Source: Brachionus plicatilis (Eukaryota > Rotifera > Eurotatoria > Ploima > Brachionidae). Taken from it: a stretch of DNA of 29,714 bases. Numbering within the stretch: position 1 is the first letter of the stretch; each line of letters begins with the position of its first letter. Under the pieces are notes generated by a model. It was given only the letters and a program-made list of their open reading frames with translations. It made no database searches and was not told the DNA's origin. This document shows positions 8,648 through 18,298 of this stretch, one piece after another. The position numbers were made by a program, and so were the translations under genes. Where the stretch lies: the NCBI GenBank assembly GCA_010279815.1, contig QEOQ01000355.1, forward strand, positions 1-29,714, read 5' to 3'.

Positions 8648-9667
8648 ATGCATGGATACTGGGGTAATCGAACAGCAACAATAGATTGGTGCGAGAACAA
8701 CTACGAGGTAACTCATTACGTTGCCGAATTTTGGAATACACTCAGCAATTTTGTTCTCATTTTATTTCCGCTCTATGGAGTATACTGGTCATTCAAGCAC
8801 ATTCATTTTTCTAAAAAGCATTCAACCAGCGATAGAAAATACTTCAAAATTCCAACTTCTCTAATTTTATGCCACGTTGGTCTGACCATGGTCGGCATTG
8901 GCTCGTGGATGTTTCACATGACTCTACTCTATCCAATGCAGCTCTTAGACGAACTGCCCATGATTTACGGCACTGGAATTTTAATCTATGCAAATTATGA
9001 AATAATCATGTCAGTTTACCAACTGAGACTAGGCCAAACAGCATCCAAGCCAGGACCTTTGGCCAAAGTTTTGTCCTCCAAATCCCTAATAATTAGTTTA
9101 ATAATACTCTATTGCTCAGTTGTGACTTTTGTGTACATGTCTGTGTGGAAGAACCCCATTTTTCATGAAGTAGCCTTTGCCATCATGTCTGCTGTGGTCA
9201 TTTGTGAGAACGTAAGCTTAATACGCATGCTCAACATGTCCAAACGCCTGTATGCCATATCTTTTGGATACTATATGTTCGGATTTTTGCTTTGGAACAT
9301 TGACAACAAATTTTGCAGCTACCTAAAAACATACCGACAAGGCTTAGAGGACTTTTTCGGCATTGACAAAACTTCCATCCAAGCATCTAGTTTGAAAGCA
9401 ATTGGACTCAATGGAATTGTGGTTTCACTTAAGTCAATATCAGAATTTCATTCACTGTGGCACATTTTTACCGGCTATGGGTCTTATATGTGTTTGTTGT
9501 TCTTGACCGAAGTTCATTATCAATACTACCTAATAAGAACTAAGGCCGCCTCATCTAAAGAAAAGATAAGGCCTGTTGGCTCAAAATTTTTCAATATGTA
9601 CTATCAATTAAATGATAGTTTGATTGTAAATGAAAAAGAAAGCTTTAAATTGAAAAAATGTGAATAG
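8648..9667 (+). CDS. ACER3: Alkaline ceramidase (ACER3-like)
   Basis: A 339-residue, seven-helix membrane amidase of the ER/Golgi that cleaves ceramides to sphingosine and fatty acid. The N-terminus matches ACER3: GYWGNRTATIDWCENNY, giving the calcium-site residues Asp13, Trp14, Glu16, Asn18 and Glu27. The catalytic zinc ligands are visible as His90 (GSWMFHMT), His268 and His272 (EFHSLWHI), with Ser86 and Asp101 (LLDELPM) beside them; human ACER3 has the same set about six residues shifted at the N-terminus. It is longer than the roughly 267-residue human enzyme because of extra loops at about 52-68, 128-145 and 240-262. No intron interrupts it. AATAAA at 9718-9723 is the likely poly(A) signal. 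The N-terminal ATG is the first in frame and gives the family-typical start. Confidence 0.95.
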   Translation: MHGYWGNRTATIDWCENNYEVTHYVAEFWNTLSNFVLILFPLYGVYWSFKHIHFSKKHSTSDRKYFKIPTSLILCHVGLTMVGIGSWMFHMTLLYPMQLLDELPMIYGTGILIYANYEIIMSVYQLRLGQTASKPGPLAKVLSSKSLIISLIILYCSVVTFVYMSVWKNPIFHEVAFAIMSAVVICENVSLIRMLNMSKRLYAISFGYYMFGFLLWNIDNKFCSYLKTYRQGLEDFFGIDKTSIQASSLKAIGLNGIVVSLKSISEFHSLWHIFTGYGSYMCLLFLTEVHYQYYLIRTKAASSKEKIRPVGSKFFNMYYQLNDSLIVNEKESFKLKKCE

Positions 9668-10060
9668 AATTTTAAGTTAATTATGTTCAGTAGAAGTGTT
9701 TGATTTACTCTTTTTAAAATAAATTTCTCAAAGAAAATTAAAATTAATAATGTATATTTTAATATTAAATATTTTGTTATTATTTTTAATAAAGATTTAA
9801 AAAAATAATAATAAACGATTGAAAGTGATTGATTGATATTTTAAAAATTTTGGAAAGTTTTTTCTAATTTCATTACCCTTAATTAATATCACTGAGTTTT
9901 CACCACTTTTATTACCCAGATCTTATTCTCATTTGAGATTTAACTTAGAAAATGTGAAAAATTTTCCAATTCCAATTCTTATTTTTATCCCAATATTCCA
10001 ATATTTCTTGGTAATTTTATTTTTTGAGATCTAAATAGGAAAATGTGAAAATCACTGGTT
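9668..10060. other. Ceramidase 3' UTR and imperfect inverted repeats
   Basis: After the poly(A) signal the DNA is non-coding. Segments at about 9889-9930 and 10010-10060 are diverged inverted copies (ACTGAGTTTTCACC and AGATCT motifs against AAAATGTGAAAATCACT), and GAGATTTAACTTAGAAAATGTGAAAA (from 9936) is echoed directly from 10026. This may be an old fold-back insertion; the similarity is modest. Confidence 0.35.
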
Positions 10061-10078
10061 TCGACTTGGTAAAAATAG

Positions 10079-10261
10079 AGGTGCAGATGGTCCACTCGAT
10101 GCAGCAACCTCTATGTTAGATAGGAGCCCCTGCTTAATAAGGTACTGGAAAGGAGATGAGCACCTCTTCATTATCCGCTAGAAAATAAAGGGACATACTA
10201 TTATCATTATGTGATAAAAAAATGATCGCCAAATAATTTTTACTATATAAACTAATTTATG
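10079..10261 (+). mobile_element. Possible LINE 3'-UTR fragment with hairpin
   Basis: A less AT-rich segment runs straight into a TAAA microsatellite, the usual arrangement of a non-LTR retrotransposon 3' end. It is bounded by a GAGGTGC (about 10079) and GCACCTC (about 10159) complementary pair able to form a stem. General layout, including a GCAACCTCTATG-like stretch, resembles the 3' UTR of the LINE fragment at 27.2 kb, but I cannot align them confidently. No coding sequence of an element remains here. Confidence 0.35.
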
Positions 10262-10264
10262 AAA

Positions 10265-10331
<67 letters not shown>
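10262..10331. repeat. (TAAA)n microsatellite, about 17 units
   Basis: An essentially perfect tetranucleotide array of 70 nt ending at TAAACAA. It may have grown from a retrotransposon tail. Confidence 0.95.
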
Positions 10332-10423
10332 ACAATTTTAAAATACTAAACTTATAAAAATAAAAAAAGAATAATTTAGCTTTGGTAAAGTATAATTTTT
10401 TGAAATTAAATCCAAATTCACAT

Positions 10424-10558
10424 CAAAATTTTTGCACTGGTAGAAACGACCGAAGAAGGTAAATTAGCTGCTAAAAAATACTTAAGCAAGTTCTCAAACC
10501 GAATGTTCGGTACCATTTGTGGTAAATTTATGAAGAATGAAAAGGGAACTAAAATATA
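10424..10558 (+). other. Coding-like orphan segment, unknown
   Basis: A short plus-strand frame reads ALVETTEEGKLAAKKYLSKF, then NRMFGTICGKFMKNEKGTKI and a stop at about 10556-10558. Residue and codon choice look protein-like compared with the AT noise around it, but there is no start codon and no visible splice context that fixes it. It could be a last exon, a decayed gene piece or chance. Confidence 0.2.
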
Positions 10559-10640
10559 AATGTTTAAGAAACATAAAAAAATTAATTTTTTTAAGACTAA
10601 GTTATATAAATCGAGATTGATAGACTTTTTTCCATGGATA

Positions 10641-11407
10641 GACATTGAGATTTAACTATTAAAAAGATGTGTTTCTTTTTTGTACTTTTTCAAAAATTTA
10701 ATTTATTTGGCCCTGCTCCTTTTTTGTACTCTCTGTACTTTTTTTACTTTATCAGTATTTTAATAATTATATAAAAAATTAAACGGGGTCCGGGCGGAGC
10801 CCTGGTTTAGGTATTCGGGTATGCTATAGATTAGAGAAATATCAGTTAAAATTAATATTAATATTTAAAGGCAATTTGAAGGTTGTGAACAATTTTTGAT
10901 GCCCAAAATGATCAAATCAAACTAAAACTATTAAATAAATAGTTATTTCTTAATAGAAATAATGCTGAGATACATTTTTGGATTTAACATGCTATGTTAA
11001 ATAAAAGAATAAACTCTACAATATTTTAATGCACAATGCAGAGTGCACACCATCGAAATGATGCCTTTTTAAGTGGATAATTTTTGCAGACTTTTGCAGT
11101 TCTACCTTTAGATATAACAAAGTGTGTTAAAACCAAAAATTTACCTCTGCACTAATTCTTTTAAAAAATTTAAATTTATTTTATAGCTTTAATTTGTTTG
11201 CTTTAATTTTATTAATTTGTTTTAATCATTTTGAGCATCAAAAATTGATCACAAACCTCAACTTGCCTATTTAAACTATTAATTAATTAAAATCTTTATT
11301 TTAAATATGAAAAAGTACAAAAAGGAACAAGGTTAAATAAATTAAATTTTAGAAAAAGTACAAAAAGTACAGAAAGTATTTTAAGAGACTTTTAATATTC
11401 TCATTGT
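10641..11407. mobile_element. Imperfect 770-bp palindrome (fold-back element)
   Basis: Two long arms are reverse complements with almost no spacer. Matching blocks, left against reverse complement of right: GACATTGAGA at 10641 / GACAATGAGA at 11407; the TTTTTGTACTTTTTC...AATTTAATTTATTT block at about 10683-10715 / 11310-11350; CAATTTTTGATGCCCAAAATGAT at about 10889-10911 / 11229-11251; ATACATTTTTGGATTTAACA at about 10970-10989 / 11126-11145. The arms meet near CATCGAAATGATG at about 11051-11063. The left arm carries roughly 65-85 bp of extra DNA (about 10745-10830). No protein frame is present. A transcript would fold into a long hairpin. Confidence 0.75.
10784..10805. repeat. GC-rich hairpin motif inside the palindrome
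   Basis: CGGGGTCCGGGCGGAGCCCTGG, with a GGGC-GGA-GCCC stem at 10792-10802, is an isolated run of G and C within very AT-rich DNA and lies in the segment found in only one arm of the fold-back element. Function unknown. Confidence 0.5.
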
Positions 11408-11631
11408 CTAAACTTCCTTTTTTCTAAAGAATTTAATGAATTTTAAATATTACTATATTTTGCAATTAAAATTTTTTAATAAAAAAAATAAATATTTTTG
11501 ATAAAATTAATAATCAAAGCTAAATTTGTTATTGACTGTAAATTTGGTTATTTTTTCTAAAAAAAAGGATTTATTAATTAAATTTTAAATCGGCCATTTG
11601 TTTTATAAAAATATTCAAACAAAATATAAAA

Positions 11632-11793
11632 ATGATTGCACAAAAATATGCTCTATCAGAAGCTGATTTAGACCTAAAAATATTGAAAACTGAGAAAAAA
11701 GATCAAAAGCTCACTGAAAGTGAAAATTTTATGTCTGCATTTAGTAGTAGTAGTAGTAGTAAAAATAACTGCGACTCGAGCAAGTCGAGTTAA
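11632..11793 (+). CDS. Small ORF of 53 residues, hypothetical
   Basis: An ATG-started frame below the usual length cut-off. It reads MIAQKYALSEADLDLKILKT, then a Lys/Glu/Asp-rich part, a run of six Ser encoded by (AGT)6 at about 11743-11760, and ends NNCDSSKSS before TAA. Codon use is more protein-like than the flanks. The final codons contain an ACTCGA...TCGAGT complementary pair. No family is recognised; there is no membrane segment or signal peptide. A consensus-like GTAAGT lies just beyond the stop, so a spliced relationship with other sequence cannot be excluded. Confidence 0.3.
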   Translation: MIAQKYALSEADLDLKILKTEKKDQKLTESENFMSAFSSSSSSKNNCDSSKSS

Positions 11794-12705
11794 ACCGTAA
11801 GTCAAACCATTCCATCTGACTAAAGATTTAAATGTTAAATTCATATTTAGGCTGTTATCTCTTAATTTTCTTTAGCTTTTAGTTATTCTTAATTAAATTT
11901 TTTTAAGCTTTTTAAATGCAATTGAGAGTCTGATTTAACTTGATTAAATATGTCTCAATAAAAATAAGCTTCAAAACCTATTTAAATTAAAATTTCACTA
12001 AAATTTATTATTTTTAAAGAGTCTAAAGACTTAATCTTTTACGTTTACGGAAAAAAATTCTCATAAATTGCCATTTTGAATAAAATTTAGACAAAGCTTA
12101 GTCTATTGCTGTTGTAAAACAACAAATTTCTAACAATGTTAAAGAATTTAAAAAAATTTTGTAAATTTCTTGTGAATTTTTTTTTAATTTAAAAACTTCG
12201 AAAACAAACTGGAATTTTTTTTTAATTATTTCTCTTACGATCTTAAAATTTAAGACTCTAATTCGTAAAGATTTAGAGAAATCAAATATTTTTTCCATCA
12301 TTAATTTTACCTCAAGCAAACCATAATTAATTTATTTAAAAATCATATTATTTTTTTTTTATTTTTTTACCTTTTTCAAAAAAATTTCGTACCGTCATAA
12401 TCTCAAGCCCTTCATTCTATTAAAAATACAATAAATTAGCTCAAGAGTTTATTTTACTAAAAGAAAAATCCAAGTAAATAATAAACTCATTATAAATTGT
12501 AATCATTTGATTGACATTACTGATCGGAGTCGATCTCAAGTAGACGAATATTCTTACAAAAAGTGTCAAGAACTCAAGATATTTTCATTAAAGTTCAAAA
12601 TTTTATTTTAAAACAAACAATGTGAAAATTTTAAGTAAATTTGAACAAAAAAAATTTTTGAATCATTTGACTCTAGTTATGAATTTATTTTAAATAAAAA
12701 AAAAA
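11794..12705. other. AT-rich intergenic DNA
   Basis: No convincing frame; a 73-codon minus-strand frame at 12098-12319 is Phe/Lys/Ile-rich translation of A/T runs. It includes the likely 3' UTR of the minus-strand microprotein gene, with AATAAA on the minus strand within about 25 nt of its stop. Confidence 0.45.
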
Positions 12706-12915
12706 TTAATTATACAGTTCTTTATTTTGACTATTTGACAGCTCCAAGTCAACGTCATTATCCACGGACACCTTTACGTTGCCATTTCTTTTATGCTTTA
12801 AATCAATCACGTCAATACAGCAGCAAAAAAACACAAACACAGAACAAATGAAGACGACATTAAGAAAAGTAACCAAAAGTGAAATGATCAACACAATTGT
12901 GGCATCCGAATCCAT
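12706..12915 (-). CDS. Single-pass membrane microprotein, unknown
   Basis: A 69-residue ATG-started frame. Residues 7-34 form one strongly hydrophobic helix (IVLIISLLVTFLNVVFICSV onward) ending in Phe-Phe-Cys-Cys-Cys, followed by a charged tail (KHKRNGNVKVSVDNDVDLEL). The short acidic N-terminus and the juxtamembrane Lys/His/Arg suggest an N-out, C-in protein, and the triple Cys at the membrane boundary is a plausible palmitoylation site. The coding DNA is less AT-rich than its flanks, and a minus-strand AATAAA follows the stop closely. No homologue is recognised. It does not share the Trp-Gln helix of the 17.5-19.4 kb gene pair. Confidence 0.5.
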   Translation of the reverse strand: MDSDATIVLIISLLVTFLNVVFICSVFVFFCCCIDVIDLKHKRNGNVKVSVDNDVDLELSNSQNKELYN

Positions 12916-13334
12916 GATAGCCTAATTTCAGATTCATGCTAGTCTACCCATATCCATAATTCAATTTGTAGACCTTGGAAAAAAAGAGCTAAAACCAATT
13001 TAACAAAATTTAGCTAATTATAACCATTTACATATTGTTGCCTAGCTATAATTTTTTTTTTCAAGTTATATGATATTTTTAAAGGAGTTATTCAAGATTA
13101 TAACTAACAAATAGTCGAGCAAATTTTCTATGGAAACCAATTTTACTAAAAAGTGATTATACTGGTTTTCTAATTTCTTCTAAGCTTTTTTGTTTCGTTT
13201 ATATAAACATTATTCTTTTTTGATTAAAAAAAATTGTCATTTCCGTGTCCTAATTTGTCTTTATGAAATTTCCATAGATTTCCATAGAGGCCTTAGCAAT
13301 TGACTCCTAATTAGAAGGGTTTAGTTTGACAAAA
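12916..13334. other. Divergent intergenic region
   Basis: Lies between the minus-strand microprotein and plus-strand CFAP96, so it probably holds both promoters. No core element can be fixed; no protein-like frame. Confidence 0.4.
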
Positions 13335-14591
13335 ATGGCAAAATTCGAGGTTAGAAATGACATGAACCGAGTGGGTCTGTTCCAAGAGATGAGCTACATT
13401 ACAGTACAAGATCCCTATGTGCCCACTTCAAAATGTTGTCTATCACCTAAACTCTAAATAATTAAAAAATAAAATTAATTTTTTTCCTTGCCAAGTCAAA
13501 TTCAATGAAGCAGCTGGAAAGGGAAAACAAATACTGCCAGGTCCGATCAAGGACCGGTCGACTGGACTACAGGACGGCTATTTCACAAAGCCTTTTCCTA
13601 GGGTTTTCGAAAAAGAGGCTTACTCTGATCCCATTAGTCTTAGGCGAAAGGAGAGAATTCTGGAAAAGAAAAAAAATATTACTGATAAACCATTTATTAC
13701 ATTCTATGGTGAAAAAAAACCGTAGGATTTTTTGTTCAAATTTAAAAATTATTTTTTTTCATAATTGCTTTTATTTAAAAAAAAGAGACGGCCTGGGTTC
13801 ATATACTGGTACTTTTGGCGGTAGAGTAGACTACTTTTCTCCAAAAGATAAGGAAAAAAAATCCTATGAACCTCAAAAGCCCAATGTAAAAACAAATCCT
13901 TCTAAAAAAGGAACTGGTTATGGGTGAGAAAAAAGAATTTTGTAAATTTTTTTTTTAATTTTGCTAAAAAAGATATGCCATTGTTGGACTTGATAAATAT
14001 CCTGAGTACAAAAGTGACAAATATGAAAGTCCAGACAAAATAGCCAGGGTATTCTTACAAAAATTAAATTTGATCTTTGGAATTATTTTTTTTCTCAACC
14101 AGGAAGAAGCTGAGCGACATAAAAAGGCAGTGCTTGGAGCAGCCTTTAAGTCGGGAATTTACCAAAAAGTTTATTTTGAAAAAAATCCTTACTTGACAGA
14201 AAAAGACGGAGCTGTTTTCAAAGAAAAATCAAAATCAAAAAGTCTCACCGACTTGAAAACATTCAAGTTTTCATCACCGCCAAAATCGGTAATTTTGAGA
14301 TTATTTTTTTTGGAAAAGTTTTTTTTAACATTTGTGAAGATGGCGAATGTAGATGGATTTTTTTCCAAATTTCCTGGTCACATGACTGATCAGTATAAGC
14401 CAATGTCGAACTATAAACCGGTCAAGCGGGTGGTAAACTCGAGTGGAAAACTATTTACGCCTCAAAAAGGTCCAAAATCGAAACCACAATCTTCGGTTAT
14501 TAATTACAATGTTGGAATCAAAGTCAACTCAACCAATTTTAAAAATGCGCTTAATTACAACACTTATAATTTAAGCGCTGTTACCAATTAG
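13335..14591 (+). CDS. CFAP96: CFAP96 (C4orf47/UPF0602) ciliary microtubule-associated protein, six exons
   Basis: Exons read as 13335-13434, 13496-13721, 13786-13923, 13973-14048, 14103-14288 and 14340-14591; all five introns (49-64 nt) are GT-AG and the joined frame closes at 325 residues, near the 309 of human C4orf47. Diagnostic motifs: NDMNRVGLFQEMSYITVQD in exon 1, KFNEAAGKGKQILPGP and the GLQDGYF block in exon 2, GLGSYTGTFGG in exon 3, NPSKKGTGYG across exons 3-4, and KNPYLTEKD in exon 5. The family is found in cilia/flagella and linked to axonemal or basal-body microtubules, so it points to a ciliated animal. The last intron (14289-14339) is 51 nt with no in-frame stop, so its retention would add 17 residues. 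Poly(A) signal at 14630-14635. Confidence 0.93.
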
Positions 14592-16660
14592 TAAATCGTT
14601 TTTGTGTTTGATCTTATTTTTATTATTTAAATAAATAAAAAACTTATTTTTTCAATATTAAATTTTTTTGAAAAAGAATTTAGACTTTTTCCACAATTGA
14701 GTTTTTAAATGAAGCTTTTTAAAAATATACATGTAAAACCTCTGATGTATTTAAATTTTATTTTTTTAAATAAAGAAATAAAAAAAACATTTATTTCTTA
14801 GCTCAAAAGAGAAAGGCTATTGATAATTATTTTATGTGTGGAATCATTAAATTTGTTATTAAAATTTAAATATTTTATTGTAGATTTTCTCATGAAGCTT
14901 GTGATAATTAGGTTTTAGAAAGAAGTTTTGTAAAGTTGAATTATTCTTGTATTAATATGATAGATAAATTTAATTTTTATCATTTTTTTTAAATTGATAA
15001 GATTAGAAAAGATCTGATTGCTTTAAAAATATTCTTTATTATCTTTTATTTTTTTGAATAAATTTCGTACTCTTAAGATTTTTAGCCCATTAATATTTGA
15101 TTAGATAAAAAAACAAGAAATTATAAACAATTATCATTAATATAATTTTCATTATTAATAATTTAATTAAAAGATAAATTGAAATGAAGAAAAATTATTC
15201 TCATTTTTTTTTGTTCTAAAAGTAAGATTAATGAATGAAAATTCAGTTTTTCTTTATTTTTAATTTTTTTGAATATAATCTATAATTTAAATTTAATGGC
15301 CTTTAAAAAGTTATACGGAACTAATTTATTTTTTAATACAAAAATTTACTTCAATTTGGTCTCTCTAAAATCATTTTAAAATTTTTTTCAATTTAAAACT
15401 TAAAACATTCTTGAAATATAGTAAAAAAACACAATTAATGTATTAATTTTTAATACCCCTAAATTAATATTTTGTTTTAACACCAACAAAACAATGGTTA
15501 TAAATCCAGCGCAAATTTTTTCCTGCTATTGGCTTCCTGATTTTAAGAGAAATTAAACAAGCTTAATATAAAATCGTAAAAATATGACTTTTTGTAGAAT
15601 CTGTTTTAAACAAAGTTTTGATTTTTATTTATAAAAAAATGTATATTTCAATTTTTTTTTACTAGATTTTATTATTTACCAATAATTTAAAAATCAAATT
15701 TAAAATTTCGAAATTTTTTCTTGCAATAAAATAAAAATATTTTTATTTAAATCAAAATTATTTTATTAATTAATTAATTAATTAATTAATTTGATTTTCG
15801 ATTTGAATAAAAAACGATTATTAAATTCATTCATAAAAATTCAAAGTGTCGAAAAAAAATAATCCGGCCTTTGATTGTTAACAGTATGCTAAAATACAAT
15901 AATAATAAATAATTGTATTTTTTTCTAAAAAAGATTATTGGCAAGTTTATATTTTTCAGCGATAGTTGCAATATTTTCTCTTAAAATTTAATAAACTAAA
16001 CTTGAATTTTCAAATCTTGGTCAGAGATTGAAAAATTAAAATTAAAATTTTCTAATTTTATTTAATCTCTATCCTATTTGATAAATTTTAGACGGATTTT
16101 TCTTATAATTGAATAAAAAAGATGTTTTTTAAAAAATCTTGGTCACTTATAGATACGAATTTTAATCTTGATTTTTGTCATTAATAAAGATTTTAATTAT
16201 CTTTGATCATTTTAACTAAGATCAATTTACTTATTTATTATATATTTATTTATTAAATGTGAGCAAAAGTTAATTAAAGCAATAGTCCATCTAGTAATTA
16301 TTCACCAGTTAAATTTTTAAGTCAATGATTTTTGTACCACAGAACCCAAAAAATTTACAAAGATTTCCTAAAAATTAAAAAAACAAAAAAAAATTTTACC
16401 ATTGATTGATAAAAATTTGATTAGCATTTTATTTAAATTTTCATTTAAAAAATTTTTTTAAATGAATCAAGACTTGAGTTGAAAAAATTAATTAGTTTTT
16501 TAAACTAAAAAGCTAAATGTTATTTTACCAATTTTTTTAATTAGAATAAAGCCTAAAGCTTATAAGCTTAAGCTTAGAATAACTTTACCTTCTTTTTTTA
16601 TGACAAATTAGACTTTGTCCAATTAATTTATTAAATTAATTTTTTTACGATTAATCAGAA
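14592..16660. other. AT-rich intergenic desert
   Basis: About 2 kb without a protein-like frame. Simple sequence only, including (ATTA)n near 15763-15792 and a cluster of AAGCTT palindromes near 16557-16576. Confidence 0.55.
15763..15792. repeat. (TTAA/ATTA)n microsatellite
   Basis: Seven tandem units of the ATTA tetranucleotide. Confidence 0.85.
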
Positions 16661-16825
16661 TTAATAGAAAACGAGCTTTTCAAAATCGGATTTGCTTCGG
16701 AAAACAGTCAAATGTGAATAGACTATGGAAAAAGTTAGTTGAGGACCAAATCCTATATCCGATTCATCCGAATCAAATATCTCGGCTATTGAGGTTAACG
16801 ACCAACTCTGGTTAAGTTGAGACAT
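16661..16825 (-). CDS. Small ORF of 54 residues in a GC-richer islet, unknown
   Basis: An ATG frame on the minus strand reads MSQLNQSWSLTSIAEIFDSD, then ESDIGFGPQLTFSIVYSHLT and a charged end before TAA. The same islet is also open on the plus strand (about 16640-16815), ending before a GTTAAG donor-like site. The base composition clearly differs from the surrounding desert (about 16670-16880), which argues for selection or for an inserted relic, but no family is recognised and strand choice is uncertain. Confidence 0.3.
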   Translation of the reverse strand: MSQLNQSWSLTSIAEIFDSDESDIGFGPQLTFSIVYSHLTVFRSKSDFEKLVFY

Positions 16826-17521
16826 TCATTCAAAAGCTCTAGTTAACCGTGGTCATTAAAGCAAAGCCGGCTTTAATAAGTAGTATACATTACAGCAAAT
16901 TTGTGAAGAGACAAAAATAACATTAAAATTATTTTTAAATGATGAAAAGCTACAAATTTTTTTGTTACTGTTAATGTTATATTATTAGTTAATTTATTTT
17001 TTACTAATTTATAAAAAAATTGTATATTTAATTTGAAAAAGTGTAATTAAATTAATTTTGTATATTTTATCAAAATAAAAAATTGTTTTTTTTAGCATTC
17101 TAATTTTGAATTTTTTTAACCAGACTTAAATATTTTTTGTATTTTTTATCATAAATATTATAAAAAATAATGATAAATAAAGAATCAAAAATCGATCAAT
17201 AACTTTTAAATTCATTTTAATTCGATATAAAATAAATTTATTAAAATATATGAAAAAGCGATGAAATTTTTCTTTTTCATTGATGCTACATCAAAATCAC
17301 AATGACCAAATTCCAAATTTGAATCCGATGTGACTCCAAGTGGTTTGAATTTCGTAACTTCTTCATTTTATGTGCCTTCAAGTACAATAGAACAAACAAG
17401 ATCAAATACAATTTGAAAAAATAAATAATTTATTTAAATAGAATAAATAAAGACCCTTGAACAAGTTTTTTGACTAATAAAACTCATCTAGAGTAAACAA
17501 TAAACTATTAAGCTCGTATTT
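16826..17521. other. AT-rich intergenic DNA
   Basis: After the GC-richer islet the sequence returns to A/T-rich simple sequence. A short less-AT-rich stretch at about 17280-17400 shows no convincing frame. It includes the 3' flank of the minus-strand gene ending at 17522. Confidence 0.45.
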
Positions 17522-18298
17522 TTATTTTATAGAGAGTCCATTTAGATTTGTATCCGATTTGCTTAATTTAGCACATACCGATAAATTGCTCGATTGTTTA
17601 TTCCGAACAGTGTTGAATGATTTATTGGTGACAACTTCGTTTTCGTCAATTGTATAGAGCATTAACTCGCGTCTAAAAGGCCCATAGCTCTGTTCGGCAG
17701 TGTCATTAAATGACGGATTCGAGAACAGCATTGGGTTGTTTAGGCCCGATTGCTTTGTGCTCATTTCGGATTTTTCTTCACCAACCTGGCTGAAATTTGT
17801 ATCCTTTGACAAAAGATTTTGACCATTTTGACACTTTAATTTTTCTTGACGCTTCAATTTCAATAAAAGCTCTTTTTTGTACTTTTCTCTTTTGTAAATT
17901 ACAAATCTCCTCAAATAGCCGATGGTCACAACTTTTAAATAAAAAAATAAAAAAAAATTTTTTTTTTCTAATTTTTATTCAAACAAAAATAAATAAACTT
18001 TACCTAAAAGCATCCAAAAAATTAAAACTACCAGAACCAGTTGCCAAACTTGAACATTGCCGGCCACTTTGGCAAACAAAACACTGCCCAAATAGTACGA
18101 TTTGTCCTCTGGGTGGACAACAGTGGCTGGCTGGCTAGTGGTAGTTGTTTTGTTCAATTTTTTGTTGTGCAAATAGGCTCGCAAGGTGAGCAGTTTATCG
18201 TCCAGTTCCTGCTTGAGCAGTTCCAGTTTGAGCTTTCTAATTTCGCTTTCCAGAGCCTTGGCTTTGTGGTCGGACTCAAGAGTGACTGGCACAGACAT
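17522..18298 (-). CDS. Tandem membrane-protein gene A: coiled coil plus one transmembrane helix, unknown family
   Basis: Two exons: 18298-18004 and 17931-17522, with a 72-nt intron (TTTTAG|GTAAAG ... TTTAAAAG|TT), phase 1; the joined frame closes at 234 residues. Residues about 10-47 are a Leu/Lys/Glu-rich coiled coil, followed by a Thr-rich spacer. One transmembrane helix starts VQVWQLVLVVLIFWMLL and is cut by the intron, continuing VVTIGYLRRFVIY. A highly basic juxtamembrane stretch (KREKYKKELLLKLKRQEK) and an Asn/Ser-rich tail follow, so the tail is probably cytosolic. There is no signal peptide. A paralogue with the same helix and intron lies 0.5 kb upstream on the same strand. Function unknown; membrane anchoring or adaptor roles would be guesses. 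Confidence 0.78.
17932..18003 (-). other. Phase-1 intron of gene A
   Basis: GT-AG, 72 nt, A/T-rich with a T-rich 3' half. It splits the transmembrane helix after Met-Leu-Leu. Its position matches exactly that of the intron in the paralogue at 19030-19091. Confidence 0.8.

Noticed and set aside
10262..10331. CRISPR-like array
   Set aside because: Pure tetranucleotide microsatellite without spacers, in a eukaryotic genome.
10418..10645. 75-codon minus-strand frame
   Set aside because: Hydrophobic translation of A/T runs; the opposite strand of the same stretch looks more protein-like but is also unsupported.
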